A DNA stretch of 64,000 nt from Kurthia gibsonii (GCF_006539985.1 NZ_BJOB01000003.1:1-64000), one strand, 5' to 3'; counted from the stretch's first letter, positions 9,154-18,376 are shown. Translations and numbers: made by a program. The notes: generated by a model from the letters alone, not told the origin.

Positions 9154-10569
9154 ATGGTAGTAGGAGATTTCCCAATCGAGACAGATACAATAGTAATTGG
9201 AGCAGGCCCTGGTGGATACGTTGCAGCAATTCGTGCAGCACAATTAGGACAAAAAGTAACAGTAATCGAAAAAGAATACGTAGGCGGCGTTTGTCTAAAC
9301 GTTGGTTGTATTCCATCAAAAGCTATGATCTCTGTAGGTCATCGTTTTGTTCAAGCAAAAGAATCTGATGACATGGGTGTAATCGCTTCAGAAGTTAAAT
9401 TAGACTTCGCTAAAGCGCAAGCATTCAAAGAAAGCGTTGTTAAAAAATTAACTGGCGGTGTTTCTGGTTTATTAAAAGGTAACGGCATTGAAGTGGTTAT
9501 GGGTGAAGCATACCTAAACGACACAAATTCTTTAACTGTTGCAACTGAATCAGGTTCTCAACACTACAACTTCAAAAACTTAATTATCGCTACTGGTTCA
9601 CGTCCAGTTGAGATTCCAAGCTTCAAATTTACAAAGCGTGTAATCAACTCAACAGGTGCTCTAAACCTAACTGAATTACCTAAGAAATTAGTTGTAATCG
9701 GCGGTGGATACATCGGTACTGAATTAGGTTCTGCTTACGCAAATTTAGGTTCTGAAGTAACAATTCTTGAAGGCGGTAAAGATATTCTTGCTGGTTTCGA
9801 AAAACAAATGACACAAATTGTTAAAAAAGGTCTTAAGAAAAAAGGCGTTACTGTAGAAGTTGAAGCTTTAGCACAAGGTGTTGAAGAATCAGAAGAGGGC
9901 GTTAAAGTTACTTATGAAGTAAAAGGCGAAACAAAAACAGTTGAAGCTGATTACGTATTAGTAACAGTAGGCCGTCGTCCAAATACAGACGAAATGGGTC
10001 TTGAATCTGTAGGTATCGAATTTGCAGAACGTGGTCTAATCAAAGTTGATAAACAATGCCGTACAAGCGTATCGAACATCTATGCAATTGGTGACGTTGT
10101 ACCAGGTTTACAATTAGCACACAAAGCTTCTTACGAAGGTAAAGTAGCGGCTGAAGCAATCGCAGGTGAAGCGTCAATCGTTGATTACCTTGCAATTCCA
10201 GCAGTATGCTTCACAGATCCAGAAATGGCTTCTGTAGGTCTTAACGAAGAACAAGCAAAAGCTGAAGGTTATGAAGTATCAGTAGGTAAATTTGCATTTG
10301 GTGCAAATGGTCGTGCATTAGCTCTTAACGAAACAGACGGTTTTGTTAAAATTGTTGCTCGTAAAGAAGACGGTTTAATCCTTGGGGGTCAAATCGTAGG
10401 TGTTGGTGCTTCTGATACAATCGCTGAACTTGCATTAGCAATCGAAGGCGGTATGACATTAGAAGACGTAGCAATGACAATTCATGCTCACCCAACATTA
10501 GGCGAAATTATCATGGAAGCTGCAGAAGTTGCTTTAGGAACTCCTATTCACATGGTAGCTAAAAAATAA
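9154..10569 (+). CDS. pdhD: Dihydrolipoamide dehydrogenase (E3)
   Basis: Flavoprotein disulfide reductase that reoxidises dihydrolipoamide with NAD+. The 471-residue product has the FAD site [10 protein letters not shown] (17-26), the redox pair Cys47 and Cys52 in GGVCLNVGC, an NAD site around [10 protein letters not shown], the second FAD motif YAIGD, and the C-terminal His-Glu pair in HAHPTLGE (446, 451). It is the last gene of the pdh operon and is followed by a strong terminator. The start ATG at 9154 has GGAGG upstream, within the end of pdhC. Confidence 0.97.
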   Translation: MVVGDFPIETDTIVIGAGPGGYVAAIRAAQLGQKVTVIEKEYVGGVCLNVGCIPSKAMISVGHRFVQAKESDDMGVIASEVKLDFAKAQAFKESVVKKLTGGVSGLLKGNGIEVVMGEAYLNDTNSLTVATESGSQHYNFKNLIIATGSRPVEIPSFKFTKRVINSTGALNLTELPKKLVVIGGGYIGTELGSAYANLGSEVTILEGGKDILAGFEKQMTQIVKKGLKKKGVTVEVEALAQGVEESEEGVKVTYEVKGETKTVEADYVLVTVGRRPNTDEMGLESVGIEFAERGLIKVDKQCRTSVSNIYAIGDVVPGLQLAHKASYEGKVAAEAIAGEASIVDYLAIPAVCFTDPEMASVGLNEEQAKAEGYEVSVGKFAFGANGRALALNETDGFVKIVARKEDGLILGGQIVGVGASDTIAELALAIEGGMTLEDVAMTIHAHPTLGEIIMEAAEVALGTPIHMVAKK

Positions 10570-10606
10570 ATAGAACATCTTATTTCTAAAAAAATATGTA
10601 TGTTAA

Positions 10607-10645
10607 AACACTCACTTTTATTTAGGTAAAGGTGAGTGTTTTTTT
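10607..10645 (+). terminator. pdh operon terminator
   Basis: AACACTCACTTTTA pairs with TAAAGGTGAGTGTT (one wobble) around a 6-base loop and runs into a T-tract. Confidence 0.92.
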
Positions 10646-10663
10646 CGTTATTTTAATAAACTG

Positions 10664-10691
10664 TTGTCTATTTAAAGTAATTATGTAAAAT
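10664..10691 (+). promoter_or_regulatory. Candidate promoter for the SDR gene
   Basis: TTGTCT and TAAAAT are 16 bases apart, about 48 bases upstream of the SDR start. Confidence 0.45.
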
Positions 10692-10738
10692 AATGAGTAA
10701 AGAGTTTGTTGCGTTTTAGAATTGGGAGGTTCATACAT

Positions 10739-11521
10739 ATGAATTTAGGATTACTTGGAAAGACCGCAATTGTAACTGGAGGGTCGAGAGGAATCGGTTT
10801 TGCAACAGCTAAGCAACTTGTAATCGAAGGTGCAAATGTTGTCATTTGTGGTCGTCAAGAAGATACATTAATGGAAGCTGCAAATAAGATTGAAAAAGAA
10901 ACGGGTCAGCGAGTCCTCGCGATTGTGGCTGATGTTACAAGAAAGTCTGACTGTGAAAAATTAATAATGAGTGCTGTAACTAAATTTAAGCGCATTGATT
11001 TATTAGTAAATAACGCAGGCATTTCATCTACGAATGCCTTTATGGATATTTCTGCAGAACAGTGGGAGCAAGACTTAAATTTAAAACTATTTGGTGCCAT
11101 CAATTGTTCTCAAGCAGCAGTTCCACATATGAAAGAAAGAGGTGTAGGAGCAATTGTCAATGTGACAGCGATTTCTGGAAAAGCAGGTTGGAAACATTCG
11201 ATGCCTACATCTGTTAGTCGAGCTGCAGGACTGGCTTTAACAAATACAATGAGTAAAGATTTAGGTGAATATGGTATTCGTGTAAATACGGTATGCATTG
11301 GATTAATACGTAGTGCGCAAGTAGAAAGAAAATGGAAGAAAGAAGCACCGAATTTAACGTGGGAAGAATATAGTAATGAGATAGGGCGTGACATTCCTCT
11401 TGGTCGAATTGGAGAAGCAGAAGAAGCTGCAAAAGCGATTCTATTTTTATTATCTGATGCGGCATCGTATATAACGGGAACATCTTTGAATATTGATGGA
11501 GGTAGCTCACCAGTTTTATAA
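10739..11521 (+). CDS. SDR family protein with altered catalytic residues
   Basis: A Rossmann-fold short-chain dehydrogenase/reductase of 260 residues. The cofactor motif TGGSRGIG (13-20) and NNAG (91-94) are intact, and the C-terminal ITGTSLNIDGG is typical of the family. The usual YxxxK active site aligns to TSVSR, so Tyr is Thr157 and Lys is Arg161. It may bind NAD(P) without normal SDR chemistry or belong to a divergent subfamily. The ATG at 10739 is chosen because GGGAGG lies eight bases before it; the frame opens earlier at 10706. It is a single-gene unit after the pdh terminator, with no partner. Confidence 0.85.
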   Translation: MNLGLLGKTAIVTGGSRGIGFATAKQLVIEGANVVICGRQEDTLMEAANKIEKETGQRVLAIVADVTRKSDCEKLIMSAVTKFKRIDLLVNNAGISSTNAFMDISAEQWEQDLNLKLFGAINCSQAAVPHMKERGVGAIVNVTAISGKAGWKHSMPTSVSRAAGLALTNTMSKDLGEYGIRVNTVCIGLIRSAQVERKWKKEAPNLTWEEYSNEIGRDIPLGRIGEAEEAAKAILFLLSDAASYITGTSLNIDGGSSPVL

Positions 11522-11659
11522 CATTACGATTATATACCTGTTAAAATAATTCTTTTATAGTAATTATATCCATACAAATAAAACAAATTTCCTGTTTTTA
11601 GGTTATGATGTTTATTCTTATGTGAGTAGGATAAATATTGGGTACAGGGAGGAATTAAT

Positions 11660-11863
11660 ATGATGAAATTATTATGGATACCTATTGCTCTATATGTAAT
11701 CGCAGTTGGGCTGTTTGCTATGGGACTGATTAACCGCCACTCGGATGAGGGTGTTATAGCAAGAGTCTTAGCAGGGCAAGGGGTAGCGATTCCAATCTTC
11801 TTCTTCGCTCTTCTATTTACTTGGTTCTTTAGTAAAAAAAAGAAGCGTAACGAAGATATGTAA
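11660..11863 (+). CDS. Small two-segment membrane protein, unknown
   Basis: A protein of 67 residues with two hydrophobic stretches (about 3-22 and 40-60) joined by a short polar loop with NRHSDEG, and a lysine-rich cytoplasmic tail. GGGAGG lies before a doubled ATG. A terminator follows, so it is a monocistronic unit between the SDR gene and the TetR gene. I do not recognise the family and no function can be given. Confidence 0.7.
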   Translation: MMKLLWIPIALYVIAVGLFAMGLINRHSDEGVIARVLAGQGVAIPIFFFALLFTWFFSKKKKRNEDM

Positions 11864-11888
11864 ATATATTTGAAATAGTTTAAATATC

Positions 11889-11920
11889 AAACGAGAAATC
11901 AAATGATTTCTCGTTTTTTG
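11889..11920 (+). terminator. Terminator of small membrane protein gene
   Basis: ACGAGAAATC pairs with GATTTCTCGT around a short loop and leads into six T. Confidence 0.88.
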
Positions 11921-11936
11921 GTTCTATTTTTGAAAA

Positions 11937-12785
11937 TCAAGTAGTGGGTTTTGGGTACAACCTTCTTACTAAAGTAGCTAGCCAACGCAACTCTTTTTCA
12001 GACATAAGATTTGTAGCAAGTGCATTTAAAATAACAAGCTGTGGATTATCTTTAATCATTTCTTTTTCGATTGCAAGAATAGTCTGTCCATAAAAATGAT
12101 CCGCACTATATAATTTTTTACAACGTTCAATTTCAGTTGAAATAATTTGCTGAACTGCTTGAGGTTCTGGTGCACATGAAAACTGTGAGGCGAAAACAGA
12201 CGCGTCTAATGTTGGTTCGAACTGTTGTTCAACAAGTGCATCCATATACTGCATAATCATATGCGAAATTTTTTTGAATTCTAAGTCGTTTTTATGATGA
12301 ATAATAAAATCAATATAACTTTGCACAATACCTTTAAAGCATAATTGTAAGTCATATTTATTTTTTTTAATTTTTGCACCATACGTATTTTCGAGTAAGA
12401 AAAGAGTAATATCATTAAGGCTACGATTAAAAATTTGAATACGTTCAAGCAATTCTGTTTTTAAGCTTTTACTACTCTCTGTAATAAGCATTTCAAGTAA
12501 AGGGAAGCGTTCATTAAAAACGCGTAAAGTAGAATCACAAAACTTTTCTAATTTTTGTCTCGGCGGACGTGGGTCATTCATTAAGAGTTCAAAAGAAACT
12601 GTTAGTTCTTTAATAAATTGATCGATAATTTCAATCAACAAGTCATCTTTAGAACGAAAAGATAAATAAAACGCACCTTTTGAAATGCCACAAGCATTAG
12701 TAATATCTTGAATGGAAGTATTGGCGATTGAATTTTTTGAGAAGAGTTCGATAGCTTTTTCAATAATTATTTCTTTTTTAGTCAA
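11937..12785 (-). CDS. TetR family regulator of the efflux gene (YerO-like)
   Basis: Probable repressor of the divergent RND transporter gene. The N-terminal TetR helix-turn-helix is clear: IQDITNACGISKGAFYLSF near residues 24-42. The 282-residue length exceeds the common 190-220 of the family, in line with B. subtilis YerO, which sits next to swrC. The TTG at 12785 is taken as start because AAAGGAGG lies nine bases before it; the frame also opens at an ATG at 12812, but that start would place the ribosome site inside the gene. The intergenic region holds two matching palindromes, which suggests self-control as well as control of the pump. Confidence 0.85.
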   Translation of the reverse strand: MTKKEIIIEKAIELFSKNSIANTSIQDITNACGISKGAFYLSFRSKDDLLIEIIDQFIKELTVSFELLMNDPRPPRQKLEKFCDSTLRVFNERFPLLEMLITESSKSLKTELLERIQIFNRSLNDITLFLLENTYGAKIKKNKYDLQLCFKGIVQSYIDFIIHHKNDLEFKKISHMIMQYMDALVEQQFEPTLDASVFASQFSCAPEPQAVQQIISTEIERCKKLYSADHFYGQTILAIEKEMIKDNPQLVILNALATNLMSEKELRWLATLVRRLYPKPTT

Positions 12786-12812
12786 CGTAAATCGCCTCCT
12801 TTTATTTGACAT

Positions 12813-12828
12813 GTGACCAAATAGTCAC
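12813..12828. promoter_or_regulatory. TetR operator 1
   Basis: A palindrome GTGAC-N6-GTCAC between the two divergent genes. It shares TGAC-N6-GTCA with the second site and lies just downstream of the likely tetR -10. Confidence 0.65.
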
Positions 12829-12830
12829 TT

Positions 12831-12859
12831 AATATTAACATTAATGACTGTTTAGTCAA
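12831..12859 (-). promoter_or_regulatory. Candidate tetR promoter
   Basis: On the minus strand TTGACT (12854-12859) and AATATT (12831-12836) are 17 bases apart. The -35 overlaps operator 2 and operator 1 lies just downstream, which fits autorepression. The -10 is weak. Confidence 0.45.
12845..12858. promoter_or_regulatory. TetR operator 2
   Basis: TGACTGTTTAGTCA, the same TGAC-N6-GTCA form as operator 1. The centres are 31 bases apart, close to three helical turns, so two dimers would sit on the same DNA face. Confidence 0.65.
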
Positions 12860-12933
12860 AACTTGCTAAAAGAATGTCCATCAGTCAGTATTATAAGTAA
12901 AGTTTAAAGAAAAAGTCAAAAGGCGGTGCAAGT

Positions 12934-15900
12934 GTGAAAAAGTTTATTCAATTTGTTCTGAAAAACAAATTAGCAGTTTGGCTCATGACCTTAATATTAG
13001 CTGCTGCTGGTGTATATTCAGGATTAAAAATGAAGATGGAGACAATTCCTGATATTTCTGTACCAATTATTACAATGAATACAGCATATCCAGGAGCGAG
13101 TCCACAACAAGTCGAAGAAAAAGTATCCACCCCGTTTGAAAAAGCAGTTCAAAATTTAAAAAACGTTGAAAATGTTTATTCAAATTCATATGAAAATGCC
13201 TCAAGTATTCAAATCGAGTTTAAATATGGCACAGATATGAAAGAAGCACGTGCAGATATCAAAGAAGCAATTGAAAAGGTAAAATTACCTGACGCTGCGA
13301 CAACACCTGTTATCGATCGCGTAAGTATCAATACTTTCCCTGTTTTAGCACTTAGTGTAAGTGACAAAGACCAAACAATTGATCAATTAACAAAAACAGT
13401 CGAAGATTACTTTGTTCCAAAGGTTGAAGGTGTAGATGGTGTTTCTTCTGTATCTGTATCAGGTCAACAAGTTAAGAAAGTACTCGTTACATACAACAAC
13501 GATAAGCTAAAAGAATATAGCTTAACAGAAGATTCTATTAAACAATTCGTTCAAGATATGGATGTCGAATCGCCACTAGGTATTTTCCAATTTAAAAATT
13601 CAGAACAAGTTGTATTAGTAGATGGTAAATTAACATCATTAAAACAATTAGAAAATTTAGAGATTCCTGTTCAAAATCAGGCATCAGCACAGCAACAAGC
13701 TGCATTAGCAGCAAATCCAGCTGCAGCAGCAGCGGCACAACAGCAACAAACAAAGTCAGTTGTTAAATTGAAAGAGTTAGCAAAAATTCAATTAAAAGGT
13801 GAAGTGGAATCCATTTCACGTACAAATGGTAAAGATGCAATCGCTGTTCAAGTTGTGAAATCACAAGAAGCAAATACAGTGGATGTGGTTAATGACGTAA
13901 AGAAAACAGCAGATCAGTTTGAAAAAGATAATAAAGGTATGGCAATTGATGTCACACTTGATCAAGGAAAACCGATTGAAGATTCAGTAAGCACGATGTT
14001 AGATAAAGCATTATTCGGTGCTATTTTTGCTGTTATTATCATCATGTTATTCTTACGTGATATTCGTTCTACAATCATTTCAATCATTTCGATTCCAATG
14101 TCATTATTAATTGCAGTCATTGTCTTACGATACTTAGATATCTCACTGAATGTTATGACACTTGGTGCGATGACAGTTGCGATTGGACGTGTAATTGATG
14201 ACTCCATTGTCGTCGTCGAAAATATTTATCGCCGAATTCATTTAGAAAATGAAAAGTTACGCGGACGTGCTTTAATTAGTTCAGCAACACTTGAAATGTT
14301 CCGACCAATTCTATCTTCTACAGTCGTAACAATTGCCGTATTCTTACCTGTAGGATTAGTTGGAGGACTTGTAGGTGAGCTATTCTTACCATTTGGTATT
14401 ACAATGGCTGTCGCATTAATTGCGTCACTTGTCATTGCGATTACAATTGTTCCAGCACTTGCCCATACACTCTTTAAAAAGAAGATTTATGGAGATAAGA
14501 TTGTTAAAAAAGAACATCATGGTAAAGTAGCAACAGGCTATAAAAAGCTATTAAATTGGGTGTTAAACCATAAGCTTGTAACATTTGGTGGCTCAATTGT
14601 TGTGCTTGTAGCTAGTCTATTCTTAGCACCTGTCGTAGGGTTCAGTTTCTTACCAGATGACGAACAAAAACTAGTGTATTTAACGTACACACCAAAAGCT
14701 GGTCAAACACGTGATCAAGTAGTTGAAAACGTAGATGAAATCGAGCAAATTGTTTCAAAAAATAAAGAAGTTGAAACCATCCAGACATCAATTGGTGGGC
14801 AAAATCCTTTAAACCCTGGTTCATCAAATAGTGCTTTAATGTTTATTATTTATGACCCAGATACAAAAGACTTCGCAACGAAGAGCGAAAAGCTTGTAAA
14901 AGACGTGCGCGCAATTAAACAACCAGGTGAATGGAAACAACAAAACTTCGCTGGTGGTGCTTCAAATAATGAATTATCATATTCAGTCTATGGTAATACA
15001 ATCGAAGATATCCGCCCTGTTGTAGCAAAAGTCGAAAAAATCTTACAAGATAACAAAAATGTAAAAGATGCAAAATCTTCATTACAAGAAGCATTCGATG
15101 AGAAAAACTTAGTTGTAAAAGAAGATGAGTTGAATAAATATGGTTTAACAACGAACCAAGTAGCTTTAATGATTAATCCAAACATCCCAGCAACAGTTTT
15201 AACAACGGTTATGGATGAAGGAAAAGAAATCAACGTAGAAGTGTATTCTTCTGTAAAAGAACCAGATACATTTGATCGTGTATTAGAGCAAAAAATTAAA
15301 ACACCTACAGGACAAGAAGTGAAACTGAAAAATCTTGTTACTGTAAAAGAAGATCGTGCACAGACACAAATTAGCCGTAGTGAAGGTAAGTACTATGCAA
15401 CAGTTACAGCAACTGTAACAAGTAAAGACGTCACAAAAGCTTCATCTGTAGCACAAGAAAAAATTGATAAATTAGATCTTCCAAATAACGTAGAAATTAA
15501 AACAGGCGGTGTAACAGAAGATATTCGTGATTCATTCACGAAATTAGCGCTTGCTATTGTAGCAGCAATTGCGATTGTATACTTCACACTTGTTGTTACA
15601 TTTGGAGAAGGTCTTGCACCATTCTCAATTTTATTCTCACTACCATTCACAGTTATTGGTGCACTTGTTGCACTATGGATTGGTGGCGAAACAATTTCCG
15701 TATCTTCGCTCATTGGGGTACTGATGCTCGTCGGCATTGTTGTCACGAATGCGATTGTATTGGTTGACCGAATCATTCATATGGAACATGATGGGTTACC
15801 AATGCGTGAAGCAATTTTAGAAGCAGGTGCAACACGTTTACGCCCAATTCTAATGACAGCTATCGCAACAATTGGTGCACTAATTCCACTTGCCATTGGC

Positions 15901-16059
15901 GCTGAAGGTGGCGGTCTAATTTCGAAAGGTTTAGGAATTACCGTAATTGGTGGTTTAATTAGTTCAACTGCTTTAACGCTCGTTGTCGTACCACTTGTTT
16001 ATGAATTCTTATCAAAAGTATTGAAAAAAGATCGTGCACATGAAGATCGCGAATCTTAA
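12934..16059 (+). CDS. swrC: RND family efflux transporter (SwrC/AcrB-type)
   Basis: Inner-membrane RND pump of 1041 residues with the usual two-fold layout: a TM segment at about 11-30, a large outside loop, TM segments about 335-520, a second TM near 545 with another large loop, and a final TM block about 860-1030. GRVIDDSIVVVENI carries the TM4 aspartate pair used for proton relay. In B. subtilis SwrC (YerP) exports surfactin and is needed for swarming. Start is GTG at 12934 with a weak ribosome site. An Ala/Gln-rich tract at about 247-273 is an unusual low-complexity insert. The divergent TetR gene supports drug or lipopeptide export. Confidence 0.9.
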   Translation: MKKFIQFVLKNKLAVWLMTLILAAAGVYSGLKMKMETIPDISVPIITMNTAYPGASPQQVEEKVSTPFEKAVQNLKNVENVYSNSYENASSIQIEFKYGTDMKEARADIKEAIEKVKLPDAATTPVIDRVSINTFPVLALSVSDKDQTIDQLTKTVEDYFVPKVEGVDGVSSVSVSGQQVKKVLVTYNNDKLKEYSLTEDSIKQFVQDMDVESPLGIFQFKNSEQVVLVDGKLTSLKQLENLEIPVQNQASAQQQAALAANPAAAAAAQQQQTKSVVKLKELAKIQLKGEVESISRTNGKDAIAVQVVKSQEANTVDVVNDVKKTADQFEKDNKGMAIDVTLDQGKPIEDSVSTMLDKALFGAIFAVIIIMLFLRDIRSTIISIISIPMSLLIAVIVLRYLDISLNVMTLGAMTVAIGRVIDDSIVVVENIYRRIHLENEKLRGRALISSATLEMFRPILSSTVVTIAVFLPVGLVGGLVGELFLPFGITMAVALIASLVIAITIVPALAHTLFKKKIYGDKIVKKEHHGKVATGYKKLLNWVLNHKLVTFGGSIVVLVASLFLAPVVGFSFLPDDEQKLVYLTYTPKAGQTRDQVVENVDEIEQIVSKNKEVETIQTSIGGQNPLNPGSSNSALMFIIYDPDTKDFATKSEKLVKDVRAIKQPGEWKQQNFAGGASNNELSYSVYGNTIEDIRPVVAKVEKILQDNKNVKDAKSSLQEAFDEKNLVVKEDELNKYGLTTNQVALMINPNIPATVLTTVMDEGKEINVEVYSSVKEPDTFDRVLEQKIKTPTGQEVKLKNLVTVKEDRAQTQISRSEGKYYATVTATVTSKDVTKASSVAQEKIDKLDLPNNVEIKTGGVTEDIRDSFTKLALAIVAAIAIVYFTLVVTFGEGLAPFSILFSLPFTVIGALVALWIGGETISVSSLIGVLMLVGIVVTNAIVLVDRIIHMEHDGLPMREAILEAGATRLRPILMTAIATIGALIPLAIGAEGGGLISKGLGITVIGGLISSTALTLVVVPLVYEFLSKVLKKDRAHEDRES

Positions 16060-16067
16060 TTAATAGG

Positions 16068-16102
16068 AAGGACATGCTCGTACTATATGAGTATGTCCTT
16101 TT
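16068..16102 (+). terminator. swrC terminator
   Basis: AAGGACATGCTC pairs with GAGTATGTCCTT (one wobble) and ends in T residues. Confidence 0.85.
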
Positions 16103-16186
16103 CATATGGGAAAAATTGTTTTCTTTAAATAGACAGAATTATCTAAAAAGAGTTACAATGTAAAAAACAACAAGGGGGAAACGGGG

Positions 16187-16591
16187 ATGCGAAAACTAGT
16201 GAAGCTATTAAACATAACACTTCAAATTGCTTTTCTTTATGTATTGTCCTTACTTGGTGGCATCATTGTCGAATTTTTACATGTACCACTTCCGGGCAGT
16301 ATCATAGGTTTAATTATTTTATTACTATTACTTCATATGAAGATTGTAAAGAAAGAATATGTAGCAGACGGAGCTGGCTTTTTACTGCCGATTTTAACGC
16401 TACTCTTTATTCCAGCTACTGTAGGTGTCATGAATTATCCGGAATTATTATCATGGTTAGGCGTATCACTTTTAATTATTACAATCATTAGTACGATTTT
16501 TTCTTTAGGGGTGACTGCAAAATTCGCACAAAAGCTAGAGCAAACAGAACGACAGAAAGAGGAGGTAGAAGTCTATGCTCCAAACGATTAG
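16187..16591 (+). CDS. CidA/LrgA family holin-like protein
   Basis: A protein of 134 residues with four hydrophobic segments and the family signature LPGSIIGLIILLLLL near residues 38-52, plus the FIPATVGVM segment. CidA/LrgA proteins are membrane proteins linked to murein hydrolase control, programmed lysis and pyruvate or acetate handling. It overlaps the LrgB/CidB-like gene by 17 bases. Whether it acts as the cid or the lrg type cannot be told, and no LytSR or CidR gene lies nearby. Confidence 0.88.
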   Translation: MRKLVKLLNITLQIAFLYVLSLLGGIIVEFLHVPLPGSIIGLIILLLLLHMKIVKKEYVADGAGFLLPILTLLFIPATVGVMNYPELLSWLGVSLLIITIISTIFSLGVTAKFAQKLEQTERQKEEVEVYAPND

Positions 16592-17255
16592 TTATATGCT
16601 TTTAACAATTGTCATTTTCTTCTTTATGACGTGGCTATACAAGAGAACAGGAATCTCTTTTTTATTTCCAATCCTAACATCAACAATCGTTCTCTTACTT
16701 ATTTTAATCTTTGCTAAAATTCCATATGATACATATATGCAAGGTGGGCGTGTGATTAATTTCTTCTTAGGACCAGCTGTTGTAGGTATGGCTTATCCTT
16801 TATATACGCAGTGGGATGTCATTATGCGTTTTAAAAAGACCATTCTCTCCAGTGTGATAGTGGCGATGCTTGCAGGTATGACTAGTGTCATCGCTTTAGG
16901 GTTACTCTTTCAGTTAGATGAGCAAATGTTACGTTCATTTTTACCAAAGTCGATTACATCACCGGTTGCCATCCAAATTAGTGACGCGATTGGCGGAATT
17001 CCTCAGATGACCGTACTATTCGTTATTATCGCAGGTATTACAGGTGCGATTGGAGGACCAGGAATTTATCGATTATTAAAAATTGATACACCTGTTAGCA
17101 AGGGTGTAGCGATGGGAAGTGCCGCACATGGTATTGGTGTGAGTAAGTTAACTGAATACGGTGAGCTAACTCTGTCTATCGGTTCAGTAGCGATGACATT
17201 GAGTGCGATTTTAGGGTCATTCCTTTGCCCAGTTGTCATTTATTTATTTTTCTAG
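16575..17255 (+). CDS. LrgB/CidB family membrane protein
   Basis: Partner of the CidA/LrgA-like protein. The 226-residue product has about seven membrane segments and the family blocks FFLGPAVVGMAYPLY, LPKSITSPVAIQIS, IGGPGIYRLLKI and GSAAHGIGVSKL, all highly typical of LrgB. The ATG at 16575 lies inside the previous gene with GAGGAGG before it, so the two are co-translated. In some bacteria this pair transports pyruvate, which would suit a cell with a strong pdh operon, but that is inference. Confidence 0.9.
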   Translation: MLQTISYMLLTIVIFFFMTWLYKRTGISFLFPILTSTIVLLLILIFAKIPYDTYMQGGRVINFFLGPAVVGMAYPLYTQWDVIMRFKKTILSSVIVAMLAGMTSVIALGLLFQLDEQMLRSFLPKSITSPVAIQISDAIGGIPQMTVLFVIIAGITGAIGGPGIYRLLKIDTPVSKGVAMGSAAHGIGVSKLTEYGELTLSIGSVAMTLSAILGSFLCPVVIYLFF

Positions 17256-17322
17256 AATGTTTGCAACGATATCAATCATTCATTAGAATAAGAGCAGCAA
17301 CTAATAAAGGCAGGTTATAAAA

Positions 17323-17616
17323 ATGGATTATTCATACCCGTTCTCACCCGATTGGTCAACAACTGAAATTGTCGATGTCATTGCATTTTTTCAAATGATT
17401 GAAAAAGCTTATGAAACAGGCGTGAAGCGAGAAGATGTACTGACAACGTATCGTCGCTTTAATGAGATTGTTCCAGCGAAATCAGAAGAAAAGACATACT
17501 TTAAAGAGTTTGAAGAAGTAAGTGGTTATGCAAGCTTCCCTGTTATTCGTGATGCGAAGAAAGCAGCGAATGGTGAGGTCATTAAAGCAAGTAAAAATGA
17601 ACGAAGAAAAAAATAA
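17323..17616 (+). CDS. UPF0223 family protein (YktA-like)
   Basis: A protein of 97 residues that opens MDYSYPFSPDWSTTEI and is rich in short helices; it fits the UPF0223 family, whose role is unknown. In B. subtilis yktA precedes yktB in the same region, though there the genes are arranged close together; here yktB is on the opposite strand and converges with it. The C-terminus is lysine-rich. The ribosome site AGGCAGG lies before the ATG. Confidence 0.85.
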   Translation: MDYSYPFSPDWSTTEIVDVIAFFQMIEKAYETGVKREDVLTTYRRFNEIVPAKSEEKTYFKEFEEVSGYASFPVIRDAKKAANGEVIKASKNERRKK

Positions 17617-17617
17617 A

Positions 17618-17751
17618 CAGAAGCTGGGACATAAGTGCAAAAAACACATCCCACATGAGCATAAGAAAAACTGGAATCGCGCTGTGGCACGGTTCCAGTT
17701 TTTCGTTTAGAGCCCTAAAAAAGGGAGATAACATGTTTTGTCCCAGTCTTG
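17618..17751. repeat. Intergenic element bounded by inverted TGGGACA-type boxes
   Basis: The gap between the convergent UPF0223 and UPF0637 genes starts with AGCTGGGACATAA and ends with TTTTGTCCCAGTCT, an inverted pair. Inside are a second short TGGGA/TCCCA pair, a strong terminator hairpin and a small CCCT/AGGG hairpin. Boxes of the type CTGGGACAWAA occur as dispersed intergenic repeats in staphylococci and relatives, from general knowledge. Confidence 0.6.
17666..17703 (+). terminator. Terminator after UPF0223 gene
   Basis: AAAAACTGGAA pairs with TTCCAGTTTTT with further pairing inside. A-run and T-run flanks let it work for both converging genes. Confidence 0.88.
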
Positions 17752-17752
17752 T

Positions 17753-18376
17753 TTATTTTGGTACACTAACCATTGCACGATAAATAGGAAGTAATGTTTC
17801 AAATGTTTGTTCAATTAATGCTAACAATTCTTTTTCAGACAATTGAATCGCATCATCACGCAATACTTTGACGCCGATTAATACTTCACCTTTTTTAACA
17901 TCACGAAAGCGCGTTAAAATTTTTTCAGCTGATTCAACTGAAATTTCATCTGTTTTCGGTGACATATGATCACCAGAAATATAGAAAGAAGAAGGTAATG
18001 CAGTAATTAAATCTTCATGCTTTAACAAATGATTAGCAATCGCAATCTTATTCGGTGCTTCATAAATAACTGCTAAGTTAATAAATAAATGTGATTCGAA
18101 TAAGCCAATTTGAAAATGTGGCATCGCTTTATAGCCGCGTTTATAAGGAGCAAAAGCAACCCAACTATCATTTGGCGGGTTTGTTTTTCGACGTGCATGT
18201 TTAGCAACATGTGGGAAAAATTCTTCACCTAATTGTGTTGTGAAATAATTCGAGAAAATCGCACCAAGTTCTTCAAATTTAGGACGGATTCGCTCTTTTA
18301 AAGCATCCATACGTGGTTCTAATCCATCAATTGTAAAAACATCAAAATCTTGATTGGCCCATGTTAAGTTAGTCAT
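17753..18376 (-). CDS. UPF0637/DUF1054 family protein (YktB-like)
   Basis: A protein of 207 residues with no membrane segment. It begins with an aromatic-rich segment FDVFTIDGLEPRM and carries the family block WVAFAPYKRGYKAMPHFQIGLF; this fits YktB/DUF1054, function unknown. The ATG at 18376 has GGAGG upstream. Its stop codon lies two bases beyond the inverted repeat element. The neighbours match the yktA-yktB-suhB order of Bacillales. Confidence 0.88.
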   Translation of the reverse strand: MTNLTWANQDFDVFTIDGLEPRMDALKERIRPKFEELGAIFSNYFTTQLGEEFFPHVAKHARRKTNPPNDSWVAFAPYKRGYKAMPHFQIGLFESHLFINLAVIYEAPNKIAIANHLLKHEDLITALPSSFYISGDHMSPKTDEISVESAEKILTRFRDVKKGEVLIGVKVLRDDAIQLSEKELLALIEQTFETLLPIYRAMVSVPK

